From positions 17,068,475 through 17,132,474 of the forward strand of contig CM063506.1 of the NCBI GenBank assembly GCA_032207245.1: a DNA stretch of 64,000 nucleotides. Reading direction: 5' to 3'. This stretch comes from Pardosa pseudoannulata. Its lineage: Eukaryota; Arthropoda; Arachnida; Araneae; Lycosidae. How positions within the stretch are numbered: position 1 is the first letter of the stretch; every line of letters begins with the position of its first letter. The position numbers and the translations under genes are program-made. Below the pieces are notes generated by a model, which was given only the letters and a program-made list of their open reading frames with translations, did not search any database and was not told where the DNA came from. This document shows positions 38,692-51,016 of this stretch, one piece after another.

Positions 38692-39666
38692 ACCGGGTGG
38701 TCTAAAAGAAACTTTCCATATATGTGAGTACCTAGTGACAGAACCGTTCAACCAATAGAAATGAAAGTTTATATATAGTTATTTTTATGCTTGGGCTCCC
38801 TATTGTGATGATTTTAAACAATAAACTTCTCACAGTTACGGTTACAGTGACAAAATTACGGAATTTTCTAATGGCAACACCCACTTTCTTCGTATGCACA
38901 TTTATCAGAGCATGGAAAAACCTTAAATGGCGTTGAAACTAGACACGTATAATGCAAATTTTTGACGTAAAACATTTGCAAAGAAGAGCATCGTGAAGAA
39001 CCAATCACAAAAAAATTAAAGCGTATAAATGCACTTTGCATAATTCACTGGGATAGGCAGTAGAAGCACCAATCACAGAACACTCTTGCAAAGCACTAAG
39101 CAGTGTGGGAAGATTGTTTATCCATGTTCCTGCTCATCCGTCTCATTTCTTGCGAAGAAGATGACACTTTCAGGGAAAGGACGAGGTGAAGCAAGAAGTG
39201 TTTATCGGAGAAGAAAAGCTTCTTTCTGTATGTAATGAACCTGCAATAATCGTATTATGCACTTCCGCAACAATTTCAACAGGAACACGAGGTCGTTAGG
39301 ATCGTGGTCTATCACATATGCACCCCGTTTCTTCAAAATTCTTTACCAAATTGCTTACACTTTTTACAGAACATGGGCCTTGTTTTAACTTATTTCGACG
39401 ATAAACTCGCACTGCTTCAGTAGCATTTTCTCCTTTCAGATAAAACAGCTTTCATAGATAAAACCATTTCATAGATAATAGCATTTCGCCTCATTGTTTC
39501 CTTGAAAGTGTCATTTTCTTCTCACGAGACGAGACGGATTACCACGAACATGAAGAAAAAAATCTTCCCATACTGCTTATATCGCAAGCAGTGCTTTGCA
39601 AGAGTGTTCTGTGTTTGGTGCTTCTACTGCCTATCCCAATGAATTATGCAAAGTGTATCAATACAC
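38692..39666. mobile_element. Two pieces of a mariner-like element joined tail to tail
   Basis: The left piece runs plus-sense from a terminus-like ACCGGGTGGTCTAAAAG at 38692 through an untranslated region to about 39192. The right piece runs minus-sense from about 39666 to 39195. Arms 39018-39192 and 39480-39666 are an imperfect inverted repeat of about 170 bp (shared blocks TATCCCA[AG]TGAATTATGC, GCTTCTACTGCC, CTTTGCAAGAGTGTTCTGTG), including the start-codon region. The transposase start lies in the spacer on the minus strand. Confidence 0.75.
39195..39494 (-). pseudogene. DUF4817-type N-terminus of a mariner-like transposase
   Basis: From ATG at 39494 the minus strand reads MRRNAIIYEMVLSMKAVLSE. 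After a frameshift it continues as ATEAVRVYRRNKLKQGPCSV, then NLVKNFEETGCICDRPRS, an in-frame TAA, then PRVPVEIVAEVHNTI. That is the helix-turn-helix N-terminal region (DUF4817 type) of mariner-like transposases, with the R-P-R-S/G-R-P-R linker. The frame runs into the inverted arm, and no catalytic domain is present. The family name is from memory. Confidence 0.75.
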
Positions 39667-40381
39667 CTTCCTTTTTATAATAATTCACTATGGAAAAAAG
39701 TGGTTAAAGACACAGTACCCAAATGTTTTCTGTATGCTGGCTTCAAAACTAAAGAATTCAAGAAAAAGTAAGACGCAGCTCAGAATTCTGAATTTCGACC
39801 CTCAGCGTAAGCAGGACCCATCAGATACTCTCACTGGAAATGAAAGATTAAGATAAAAATCTCATGAAACTGCTTAATATGAAGATTTTTGACTATGAAC
39901 GTATTCCCGATTTTGTTATGATCTTCAGTGGTATGTGGATTTCTGTAATGATGACGGTAGCTAATTTCACAAATAACTAAAAATAGCAATCAAGAAAATA
40001 ATTTCAAAGAAGACAAAAAATAATATGTCAACAACTGTAATGTAAAACCGATTACTAAAATTACTCTATCCTCAACTGAAACATTACGATTCTATTTTTA
40101 AAGAGAGGAGGGAACTCAAGATTATTTTCCAAACTAATCCAAACTTTATTGTAAAGTATTCACAGATCACTTCAAAATAATCAAACTAACTATTGTAGGT
40201 ATTCAGGTTGTATTTTTGTTTACACTTCCAGTGATTATATTTAAAAATTATTTTCGTTCTAGCAATTTTTCACTATACAGCCATTTGTTATAAAGAACCT
40301 TTATTGGTAGCGTAAAATGTTATTATATCGATATTCTACTCTATTATTTAGCAGTTAGAGACTTGAAGTTATTATTTCTTT
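39667..40381. other. Non-coding stretch
   Basis: Nothing recognised apart from the possible continuation of the mariner-like untranslated region to about 39900. Confidence 0.45.
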
Positions 40382-41145
40382 CTATATTACGCCCGTCTGA
40401 ACTCTTTGGAGCATACGACGCCTTACAGTCCAATACAGACAAGAAATTGCCTCATTAGATGGGAGAGTCGAAAAGAAACCCGAAGAAATAACATCCTGTT
40501 GGGCAGGACAAAAAGAAAGGTGATCTCCATGCATTGTGGCTGAAGCACAAAGAACACAATTAGGTGAATCATCAAGACCAACTTTGTACAGATGGGCTTG
40601 AAGAAAATCATGTCCAGTCTGAAAGCGGAAATGGGGCACACCAATTGCTCTGGGGAAGGTGTCAAATATTTGCTTAGCCAAAAAAGAAGACCATTTTTTT
40701 CCGGAAGCAATAGCCCTATAATGACATAGTCGAGCCTTACGAACATGTTCACGGATGGCCTGCTTAACATTTCTTAGAGGGGCACAAATTATGGGTTGGT
40801 GCAGAAAACAGACCTCTGTAGCAAGCGCGTCCGCATGCTCATTCCTATGCACATCACAGTGGCTAGGGATCCATTGCAGAAATACCTTCTTCCCTGATTC
40901 AATCAAGGAACTAATTCGCTTTTTGCACTCGAATTCAATGAGATTAAGTACCCTAGTATAGTTAGTTATTGTATGAATGGCAGCCATAGAATCCACAAGC
41001 AAAACAATTTTTTCCTTTATCTGTATTTTCAATCGCTCTAATAGCCATACAAATTGCATGCAATTCTGCATCGAAGTTATCACGGTAATGTCTAATTGCC
41101 TCTCTTAGTTGAAAAATTTGCGAATAAACACCGTTATTATAAACT
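40382..41145 (-). pseudogene. Non-LTR retrotransposon 3' end: RNase H and zinc finger
   Basis: The longest non-repeat frame here: 233 codons, 41083 to 40382 on the minus strand. It carries the second half of an RNase H domain (VDSMAA with the aspartate at residue 31, IPSHCDVHRNEHADALA with H75 and D85). A C-terminal part follows with FRFQTGHDFL and a CCHC finger, C176-X2-C179-X8-H188-X3-C192. The first half of RNase H, NFDAELHAI with its catalytic glutamate, lies just upstream (about 41050-41080) in another frame. The join is a frameshift at the A6 run at about 41008-41013. Upstream the similarity ends near 41145, before the first RNase H aspartate, so the copy is 5'-truncated, as is typical of LINE insertions. 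RNase H at the C-terminus with this trailing domain fits I/R1/Jockey-type LINEs. No reverse transcriptase remains. Confidence 0.88.
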
Positions 41146-42378
41146 TTATATTACATCTTTTTAAATTTTTCATTTGGTTAATTTCTTAGGAAGGTATTCA
41201 AAACATAACAAGATTAATATATTATTGCTAAATAAATTGTTTGCTTTATGAATCCACCTGTTAGAGAACATTTTTATATAATTTAATTATTCTATTATTA
41301 AATTAACAAAGACCTTTCTGTTACACATTATTATAAGCCTGTTAAAAGTCAGCAATAAAATAAACTTTTATTATTATACTTTTAAAGAAATGGTAATAAA
41401 TTTATAAAACATCTTTTAAATCCTTTTTTATTTATTAATTAACCTTACAAGCAAGATATTCAAATTATGAAACAAGATTATTAAGATTTTATTGTTTTAC
41501 CACAGTCTTAAAATCCTTATGCGATTTCATGGCTTCATTTTATTAATTATGTTTTTAAGAATGTTACAATCCAAAAAACTGACTTGTCTAGATTTAAATG
41601 GAAAGGATTAAATTTTATGCTCGGTTATTATGGATAAGAGACAAATGTTTAAGTAATCTGTATATTAATAAGAGATTATTTTAATGTGTGTAACATTTCT
41701 TTTTTAACATTTTCTGTTCATTGTAATTTAATAAGTAATATTATCTGAAAAGGAAAATAAACTCCCAAATGTAAAATTTTATACTAAGCTGAAATTTAAC
41801 ATGCTCCATTTTATCGGGATCTACAGTATTTTTTTCCTAACTAGAGCGGCAAATGTTACTCGTGGATAGTTAAATATGTAAATGATAAATTATTTTACAA
41901 GTGTGTAATAACTGTTTTAAAAAGCGTAGAAGCTTCAATTTCAAATGTGTAAATGTTTGGTAGACATCTAAACGGCATTCAGATTATTTAAAGGATGTGT
42001 AATGGAACTTTTGGCATTTTAGGGTGTAAAACAGCTATAAGAAATTCGCAGTTAAACTATGTCAATCATGTTGCTCACCTAATCTCATGTGAGACTCCAA
42101 ATTTAAGCAATAAATAAATAGTTTAGCTTTACAAAAGTTTTCGGGTTTTATTTTAAAATCATATACTATTTAACTTTAAAGAATTTAGGAAATTTTACAA
42201 AAATATTTTATGACTTTTTTTTCTTAGCCAAAATAAATATTCATAAACATGTCGTTTTCTTTTTCCAAAGTATTTTTCACCCAACCACACACCACAACCC
42301 CAACCCACCCAGAAAAAAACCCATAACCACTGGATTATTCAATACAAGTATTAGAGTCTTAACATTTTACAGTCCATT
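41146..42378. other. AT-rich non-coding stretch
   Basis: No gene. It has a C-rich run at about 42279-42312 (ACCACAACCCCAACCCACCC), giving clustered G runs on the minus strand. Confidence 0.5.
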
Positions 42379-43368
42379 GTTCCCAACAGGGAACATATAT
42401 TAATAAAATTATTTAAAATTAAATTTCGTCAATACTGATACAAAAAGAAAAAATTAGCAAATGTAGTAAAAGGTCTACTCGACTTTTTAAAATGGAAGCT
42501 ATGTTTCTATGATTAATAGAAAAATGTATAAAAAATCATAAAAATGACACTTTTCATCCTTTTCTATAGAGAACAAATTAAAATTTCACATAAATGTAAA
42601 AAAAAAATCTAATGCTTCTAAAATCCGATTAGTATACTTAAAACAACTTTAATGTATTAAAAAAGTATGAAATTCGATATTAATAATCAGAAACGTACCT
42701 GGAATAATTTATTAATTATGGATGTTCCCAATTGGGAACAATGGACTTTTGAAGCGATACTGTTACGAAATAATTTCCTCTTCGGAGAGCATTTCTTGAA
42801 AGGGGTAGGAAATGAAGATGAATTCCCTAATTTTATGAAAGGGCATTTCAATTCAATAAGCAGTCTAGTGCTTTCGCTTCTCATATATTATTTTGAAAGT
42901 TGTTGAATGTATTTTGTTTGTGAACTGCAAGTTACAACCACTTTTCTAAGAATTTCACCAAGAAAAGTTGGGCCTAAACATGGACCCAAAGTTCACCGCC
43001 CTATATCATAGAGAAAAAGTGATGGGAATTTTCTTGTACAAACAACACAAGGTAGATGTGCAAAGTACATATTAAATGCAAGATTAGCTTACAATGAGGG
43101 CAAGAAAAAATTGCATCTCTATTAATTTCCAATATATCATGGCATAAAGGTATAAACTCATATTTTTGATATTTGTTTAAGAAAATGTTGTTTTCATTTA
43201 AATTTATAAGTTTTAAACTTTATTGATATCTGTGCTTAAATTTAAAAATAAATTTTAAATTCATTCCAATTATTTTTCTTATTATTTAATATTTAATATA
43301 TACATCATTCTACTCAATTTGTGAATCCAGTGTATAGTCAGAAGTGGCCAATGTTCCCAATTGGGAAC
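42379..43368. repeat. Region with three copies of a 16-bp palindrome
   Basis: GTTCCCAATTGGGAAC is perfect at 42724-42739 and 43353-43368, and imperfect (GTTCCCAACAGGGAAC) at 42379-42394. Flanks show that the first two are inverted relative to each other: GTCCATT precedes the first copy and precedes the second on the other strand. The interval contains a 79-codon frame at 42667-42906 and short frames near 43050 without a recognised family. This may be a decayed mobile element. Confidence 0.6.
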
Positions 43369-43369
43369 A

Positions 43370-43500
43370 TCATGAAAATCGTAAAAGAAATTTTTTTTTC
43401 CACAATTAAATGACTAACATACTTTAACTGAAGCATTAGAAGGCAAGATATGAAAAAAAAAATTTAAAATATATCTGGATCTGAATTCGGCCTGTAAAAA
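43370..43500. other. AT-rich non-coding stretch
   Basis: No feature recognised. Confidence 0.5.
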
Positions 43501-43565
43501 GTTAATAACCAAATGATCATTAAACTTGTCTCATAATCAAGAGGTCTTGAGGTCGAACGCCGGTA
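43501..43565 (+). pseudogene. tRNA-Met-like remnant or SINE head
   Basis: The loop CTCATAA at 43530-43536 (CAT anticodon position) is followed at the right distance by GAGGTCGAACGCC, a B-box match with one or two changes. It is preceded by TAACCAAATGATCATTAAAC where the D arm would be. No acceptor stem pairs, so this is not a working tRNA. Confidence 0.4.
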
Positions 43566-45000
43566 GAGACGATGGGATTTAAAATCAGTGTAAATGTTGA
43601 TTTAATTCCTTTATTTCGTGTTCAGGAGATTCTGGACCTTTCTTTAGTTTCCTAGAAAATTATCCTGGAATATTCGTCATTTCTCTGCGTTGCGTAGTAA
43701 AAAACCATCGCCTTCCCAGACAGATTTCTGGAACTTTCCCTACTGCTATAAAAGTTAAAGATCTATCAGTCTCATATAGTTCTGAGCTCAGAGTTGTGCA
43801 GAATTTTCAATTGTACTTCGCTCTTACAGTTCAGTTACTAAATTAGATTAACTCTTCTTCCTGTGTGTTATGGGGTTCCACATTAAGATTCTACTTGACA
43901 ATATATATACTTATAGCTACATTTTTAATTATTAATGTTAAATTGAATTCAATTAAACTTTTATTCTAAAAACTCGAGACTTAAGAATGTATCTGACATT
44001 TTAAAATTTAAAAACTGCTGATAAATTGACAATTTAAAAATAATAATCCTTTATTATAGTATAAAATAATATATGTCGCTAAATAACTGTTGCTGAAAAA
44101 AAAATTTCATTAGCTTTTATTAAAAATGAAAAACTATTTTCTAATTTACACATTTTAAAAGTTGTTGTGGCAGGTAGATTTCTATTTTTTTTTCTTGATT
44201 TATATATTGTGTTTTTTTAAATTAAAATGTTGCTTCATACGGCAAAACTAAATATATTTATACTGTTACACATAAAGGTTGTAGGAGTATTTTTTTACAA
44301 AACGGAGCATAGCATTTTATTTTTTACCAAATTTAAACTTTTATAATGAAGACATTTTAGAAAGAAATGTTCTACATCCGCTCATTGTTGAAACTATATT
44401 TCGAGAGACTTACATAAAGCCTTTTTTTTGTCAAAAAAGGAGATATTAATTTGGTAAAAAATATTTTTTTCTCTAAATAATTGAGAAGCCAGATCAATCT
44501 GTAATATTAATTTAGCTATTTATTCTAAATTTTTGTAATTATTTTGGAATCCTTTATTCTTTTCAAAAATTCTTTCAACACATTTTTATTATATCCAACT
44601 CTTTTTTCATGTTATGCCTTCGGGACTTGAAATAACGACTACATATCAATAAAAATTATTTCCCAACAATTTTTTTCGCTGATTTATTATTTGTTAAATT
44701 TGTAATTTTAGTTATTAAATTTTTTGTCTGTGTTTTCGATAATAGATCATGAAAAACTGAATCTCATAAAGAAAAAATTTAAAAAATTAGAAAAGAATTG
44801 ACAAAGAAACTTTTGTAATGGTATACGTTATGTTTTTCTTACATTTGGAAATAATTATTCCATTAAATAAAAAAATTCCAACTTTAAATCAAATGTGTCT
44901 TAATATACAAAAAATTTTTTTATTATCTGTCATTATCTTCATTGACCCTCTTCCTTATGGACATAAGGCGAAAAATTATACAAACACTTACATGCATTAA
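43566..45000. other. AT-rich non-coding stretch
   Basis: No gene recognised. A 60-codon frame at 44818-45000 ends at the minisatellite boundary and has no family features. Confidence 0.5.
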
Positions 45001-45965
45001 ATATATGCACGTAAAATATATGCCCTGTTGCTTCGTGTTGTGTCAGTTTTAACATTAAATAGATACACTGTTGCTTGGTGTTGTGTCAATTTTAATATTA
45101 AATATATGTACTGTTGCTTGGTGTTGTGTCAATTCTATCATTAAATATATGTACTGTTGCTTGGTGTTGTGTCAATTCTATCATTAAATATATGTACTGT
45201 TGCTTGGTGTTGTGTCAATTCTATCATTAAATATATGTACTGTTGCTTCGTGTTGTGTCAATTTTAATATTAAATATATGCACTGTTGTTTGGTGTTGTG
45301 GCAACTCTATCTTTAAATATATGTACTGTTGCTTGGTGTTGTGTCAATTCTATCATTAAATATATGAACTGTTGCTTGGTGTTGTGTCAATTCTATCATT
45401 AAATATATGTACTGTTGCTTGGTGTTGTGACAATTCTATCATTAAATATATGTACTATTGCTTGGTGTTGTGTCAATTCTACCATTAAATATATGTACTG
45501 TTGCTTGGTGTTGTGTCAATTCTATCATTAAATATATGTACTGTTGCTTGGTGTTGTGTCAATTCTATCATTAAATATATGAACTGTTGCTTGGTGCTGT
45601 GTCAATTTTAACATTAAATATATGCACTGTTGCTTGATGTTGTGTCATTTTAAAAAATATATGCACTGTTGTTTGGTGTTGTGGCAACTCTATCTTTAAA
45701 TATAGACTGCTTGTGTTGGTCAATTCTATCATTAATATATTACTATGCTTGGTGTGTCAATTTACCATTAAATATATGCCGTTGCTTGGTGTTTGTCAAT
45801 CTATCATTTAATGAACTGTTGCTTGTGTTGTAACTATCATTAAATAATGACTGTTGCTTCTTTTGTGTCAATCATTAAATATCACTTTGTTTTTGTAAAT
45901 ATCATTAAAAAATTTTTTTCTTTGTTGGCATTCTATCATTAAATATATGAACTTTGTTGGTGCTG
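45001..45965. repeat. 43-bp minisatellite, about 16 clean plus ~6 eroded units
   Basis: Each unit contains ACTGTTGCTTGGTGTTGTGT, then CAATTCTATCATTAAATATATG. Spacing is 43 bp from 45001 to about 45700. Two sub-variants alternate (CAATTCTATCATT and CAATTTTAATATT). From about 45700 to 45965 units lose one or two bases at many places. Confidence 0.96.
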
Positions 45966-47220
45966 TGTAAAAATAAGTAAATAAGATGTTGCTGATTTGT
46001 CGGTTAAAGACACCTACTTCTCATAAAGTATGTTGTCAACCTGAAATATTATAAATTCTTGTAAATTGAAATTCCTTGTGATCATATATTTTATTTAACT
46101 TAAACACTGTTAACCAAGATCTTTAATATATCTTAAAATTTTTACTATACTTAACTAAATATTATATTATTATTAAAAAATATAAAAATTTATCATCTTT
46201 TTATTTTTAAATTTTTGTTTCCTTCCTGTTCTAACTATTATTTGCTATAAAGAGCATTTCTGATCAGAGTTAACAATTCCTTTCTCACACTGACCCCAAA
46301 GTTATAAAAGACTGTGCGACCATCCTTTGTTGGATTTTTGCTGTGGACGTTGTCAAATAAAGTATGCGAAACTTCACCTGAAAAATTGTATTCTTTTTCG
46401 AAAACGCTACATCCTCGAAGCATAGCAGGCTACGCTATGCTACATATATATATTAAATATATATATAAATTGTTACATTTAAAATATCTTTTTAAGATTT
46501 TCGTGTCCTCATTCTTATTATTTCATATCAATTTTCTCATCCACAAAACCTCAGAATTAAAAGGCGTATCATCCACTTAAATTCTTCCAACCCATTTCCC
46601 AAAGCCAACTATGAAATAAATGCAAATTTTCACCCCACTCACCACAATTTCCAGTTGACCCAGGCAAATGATTCACCTTTCCAATGATCTAAATTCCTGT
46701 CTGAGTTCTAATAACTCTCACTAAGCTTCTCTTTCTTGTGAACGTTCTCCGTGTCTCTCGGTGTTTCGTTAAACATTGTAATTGTAAGTAGTTTTCCTGA
46801 TCCTTCTGAACTCTGCCCTTGACTTAGTCCGTCAGATTCGAATGCCTTTCTTAGATCTTAAAAAAATTGAGTTCCTCGTTGGCTTCTTTTTATGGTATGG
46901 CCCGAGTGCATTTCTTATTTCTCAGGCTATCCAATCAAGCCCGGGTTATTAATAATAATAGGTGTTTAATTTTATCCAAGTGTAACCGGCGGATTAAATA
47001 AATTAGATTCAATTCTTTTATCAACAGAAGTAAACAGAGAAAAACATCAGAACATCTTTACTCCCTTTTCTGTCTTCAAGTGAGATTGTTTTCGGTGGTG
47101 AAAGTGTGAATGTTCTGCTAGACATAGGTTTGGATTAATATGACACAGATTTAACCGAAAATGTAAATAATTACGCAATTAATACAATACCAGGTAAGAT
47201 TAAACCTTGTAAATTATATA
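45966..47220. other. Non-coding stretch
   Basis: No element recognised. A less AT-rich part at 46570-47060 includes pyrimidine-rich sequence; a 61-codon minus frame at 46238-46423 has no known domain. Confidence 0.45.
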
Positions 47221-47439
<219 letters not shown>

Positions 47440-47742
47440 TTATATGTGAAGGTTGCATTTATTTTTTAATGTTTTTATCAGTGTTCAATTCTTCCACACT
47501 AACTTGCCTCACATCTTCTCCTTCTTTTTTCCCCTTATATCCTAAGAAACGACTAGAAACGATTTTTGTTCAAATCTATATTTGGGGATAAGTGCCATTT
47601 CGTAGTAAAAGCAGGAATCGTGTTGGTGGAGAGAACGATTAGTTCTTTCTTGTCGACATCCAGGTACCGCAGATATTCCATTTGCCCGCAATGAATTCTA
47701 GACTCTGTCTGAGTTACCTGGAATGTGATTTTAGCCTCCAGT

Positions 47743-47914
47743 TAGTTTGAAGCATTACAATGTACTGTTTTGCTGCACGACTACTAATGAGACCGAGATC
47801 TACTGCTGAAAGCCGATTCCGAACTGCTGCGAATATCATTGCCACCAGCGGGATGTGAACCTCCAAATTTTGTACCGCAGAGCAACACCCTACCATTCTT
47901 CGATCTTTCGCCAG
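47743..47914 (-). repeat. tRNA-derived SINE, copy 7, old and degenerate
   Basis: Minus-strand copy still recognisable from TACTGTTTTGC, ACTAATGAGACCGAGATCTAC and AAAGCCGATTCCGAAC, but with the A box and tail eroded and no clear flanking duplication. It is more diverged than the other copies. Confidence 0.8.
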
Positions 47915-49786
47915 CTTCTAATAGTAAAATAATTAAAATATTACCTTAATTTGGCAATGATTGTCATTAAATTTTCAATTCATCTATGAGCTCTATCAGT
48001 AGTACCTGTAACTTACAAAAAGTTAAACTGCAATTACACGAAAGTGCAAACTTAGTTATATTCGAATGCCTCGATATTGACAATGCCTGCTATGAAATTA
48101 TAGATCGAAAACTTTCAACTAACATACAAGTGCTATCTGTATTATTTTATTTCTTATAAAATGTTAAATTGTCATTATGTGAAAGTGGCAAATCAAATGT
48201 TCCCAAATGTCTCATTTTTATTTAGAAAAATGTATTTCTCGAAATAAATCTTTTTATTTTTTTAGATTCCTATTTATGTATGGATAACTTATTAGGTTGT
48301 AAAAAATACTAAGCTGTTTCCTTGTTTCTGATGTTTCGAAAGCATGAACACTCTACGTCAGAGAAATAGATAGAATATGAATTTAAATTTAAATCATAAT
48401 TTAAGCAATTTATTAATCCTTTCTCAAGCTAATTTTTTTAATATTACAGCAATTGAAGGATACAGAAAAAAAATCATTAAGTGAACCTAATTCAGGCTGA
48501 AGTGAACATTTTCCGGTAGTCTATATGTTGCAAGCAAAACGTAGGTAATTATTAAGAGTCAGGAAACAGCAAAAGAAAAATAATCTAAGACAGTGACACA
48601 TAATTCATTTTTAATATATATGATTGAATGAAATTGAATATTTAATTTTATAAATCTAGTGTTATATTGTAGATTGTTTTAATAATTTATTCTTCCATTA
48701 GCGAACCCAAATGTGTAATGATTAGTGATAAGAATAAATGCTACCAACATCACTGTTATGCACCATTTGTTTAATTGTATTTTAACCTCTTAAAATAATT
48801 TTTTTTTTTGCAATCTAAAATTTTCTAATCTTTTTTACAAATCATTTGAAAAGGAAACTAAATATCGAGTAAATAGGGCTGAAAGATTCAGTATACTGAA
48901 AGATACAATAATGTAAAATGCTTTATTTAGTGCTCATCACTCAGTTGAGAAAATAAAGAAATGAATAACAAACTGAGCTACTTGTTTGTTTATATTTTAT
49001 AAATTAAAGTCTGGAACACCATTTCAGTGAGCTGAAGAGCATTCTACTAACTTCTAGAATTAAATAAAGAAAAATTAGAAATAAATTAAATTAAAATTGC
49101 CACGGTGCTTGCATAAAGATTTGATCCAGGGACATTTCACTTTGAAGTTTAACGTGATAGTGACCGTGTCACGCAGTATGTCACAAGAAGAAGTCTTAAG
49201 TGGAAAAGTAAACGAATAACATAGAATATTTGATTGTATAAATCTAATGTTGCATTGTAGATTGCTTTGGTAATTATTCTTCCATTAACTGAGCAAAATA
49301 TTTAACGAATAATGATAATTATTACAAATATAATTGCAACATAATTAAAAACAAATAATCGTATTTTGATCATGTCTTTTATATTTATGCTATATTTTCA
49401 TTGGTAATTAAAAAAAGGAAACCAAAGTGTTTGGTTATAACAAAAAAATGTGTCCTATAAGTATCGATGTTTTGACGAAAGGGATACAATTTTGTCTTCC
49501 TACGTATCTCAGGAATAAACGAAATTGCATACGTTGAATAGAAAATATCATTTTATTTACCAAAACACCCATTAAATTTACCACCCTGATCCCTATCGCA
49601 ATGCAGATCATGTGTAGAAATTGGCTACAACGACTTGGCTATTTGGCTATAACGAATTACTATAATAAGAAAGTACATATCGCATCTATTCACCTACCTG
49701 AATGCTGCTTAATAATATCAAGATTATTATAATAATGAATGAAAAACAAACTGGCTTGCCATAGCTTTATTCTAGCTACGTACGAG
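47915..49786. other. AT-rich non-coding stretch
   Basis: No gene. On the minus strand at about 49100-49185 there is a weak tRNA-like pattern (CTGGATCAAATC as B box downstream of CGGTCACTATCACG), too degraded to name. Confidence 0.4.
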
Positions 49787-49850
49787 CCGAACGATAGTCG
49801 AACGGTTAGGGCTTGAGTCTTCGTTTTCAGAGTTTGCAAATGGCATCCTA
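49787..49850 (+). repeat. SINE head fragment
   Basis: GAGCCGAACGATAGTCGAACGG, then TTAGGGCTTGAGTCTTCG, matches the 5' tRNA-like head of the SINE family (GCCGAACGATGGCCGATTGG, then TTAGGG). The match is lost after about 60 bp. Confidence 0.5.
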
Positions 49851-50867
49851 TGATAATTAAGATGACAGTTAATCACTTTCGAGGTCAAGTTGTGATATCT
49901 AAAGTTGTTTAAATTTAATATTTGTTAAATTTTGGATATTATATAACACCTTAAATGTACCACATTCATCAATATACATTCTACAAAACTGACTCGAACA
50001 GTAATGGGTTAAAAGTAAGAAAAAAAATTATTCTAAATTTATCAGAATAACTTATTTTATGACGAATCGAAAAGAGACTGTTAAAATGCAGATTTCTTTC
50101 AGCTAGAAATGTAATAGGTTTCTTTAATAAATGTCGCTATTATACTTTTCATACCCAAAGGGTGACATTTAATGGGGAAATTCACAAATGGAACTGAAAT
50201 AACGGTTTTTGGAACGTAGAAAAATCTAGCTATGCGTTGGAGCCTTTATTAAGTTTTGCACTGTATAATGACGACAAATTCAGAAATTTATTTCTAACGA
50301 CGCTCTAAAGAGCCCGGGTAGATTTGTCTTCCTTGGGTTAAAGTTAATTAAGGAAAGAGTTAATCAAGACAATCCGGATGATTGTTTATGGAAGGAAAAT
50401 TACCTTATATTTCTTATGTTTTTTTAGAAGTTTCTTGATTCTATTCTAATTAACGAATATGTTTGTTAAGAAAACATATTACGTTATACTTCTTAACAAA
50501 CATAACGTTATGTTAGTGTTTATAGTAGAAATTTCCCGACAGGCATTTTACAAGTCGAGTTGTATGTTTTGGTTTATGACACCTTTTGCTGGTGAAGATG
50601 TGCAGATCTCTTGTGTTACAACGAAAAATTTTCAACCTATATATTTTAGTTCGAGTTGACTTGTAATAAGGCATTTAATCGGTTGAAGGTTGAAGGTTTC
50701 TCTCTTACACAAGAAATCTACTTTTTCTGTAGAGGGAAAAGAATTCTGAATTAAATTTGCTTTCCTTCAGTACTTGCATATTGAGGCATGATAAAGCCTT
50801 GGAAGAAATAGTTTATGTTACAAAATATTTTTGTAAACTTTTAACTTAGGCGGATGAGTACGTTTTA
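49851..50867. other. Non-coding stretch
   Basis: A 66-codon frame at 50459 contains an imperfect inverted repeat (GTTTGTTAAGAA / TTCTTAACAAAC) and has no recognised product. Nothing else was seen. Confidence 0.5.
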
Positions 50868-51016
50868 GGCTGGTTTCACACCCAGCAGATTTTTTACCGA
50901 GTGGAGAATTTACTGTCACCGATCAACAAAATCAACAACGTTGATTGGTTGATTTCGTTAATCGGCGACGGTAAATTCTCCGCTCGGTAAAAAATCAGCT
51001 GTGTGTGCAACCAGCC
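50868..51016. mobile_element. Foldback MITE, copy 1
   Basis: 149 bp that is almost entirely one palindrome. The left arm starts GGCTGGTTTCACACCCAGC and the right arm ends TGTGTGTGCAACCAGCC; inside, TTTTTTACCGAGTGGAG pairs with CTCCGCTCGGTAAAAAA, and the centre is AACAACGTTGATT. The same sequence is at 52016-52162. Confidence 0.85.

Noticed and set aside
42667..42906. 79-codon frame containing VPNWEQW
   Set aside because: The VPNWE part is the palindrome GTTCCCAATTGGGAAC; no domain or homologue is recognised.
43501..43565. Functional tRNA-Met gene
   Set aside because: No acceptor stem pairing, a damaged B box and an unconvincing D arm.
46238..46423. 61-codon minus-strand frame resembling an ordinary protein segment
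   Set aside because: No family recognised and no splice context. It is left as non-coding.
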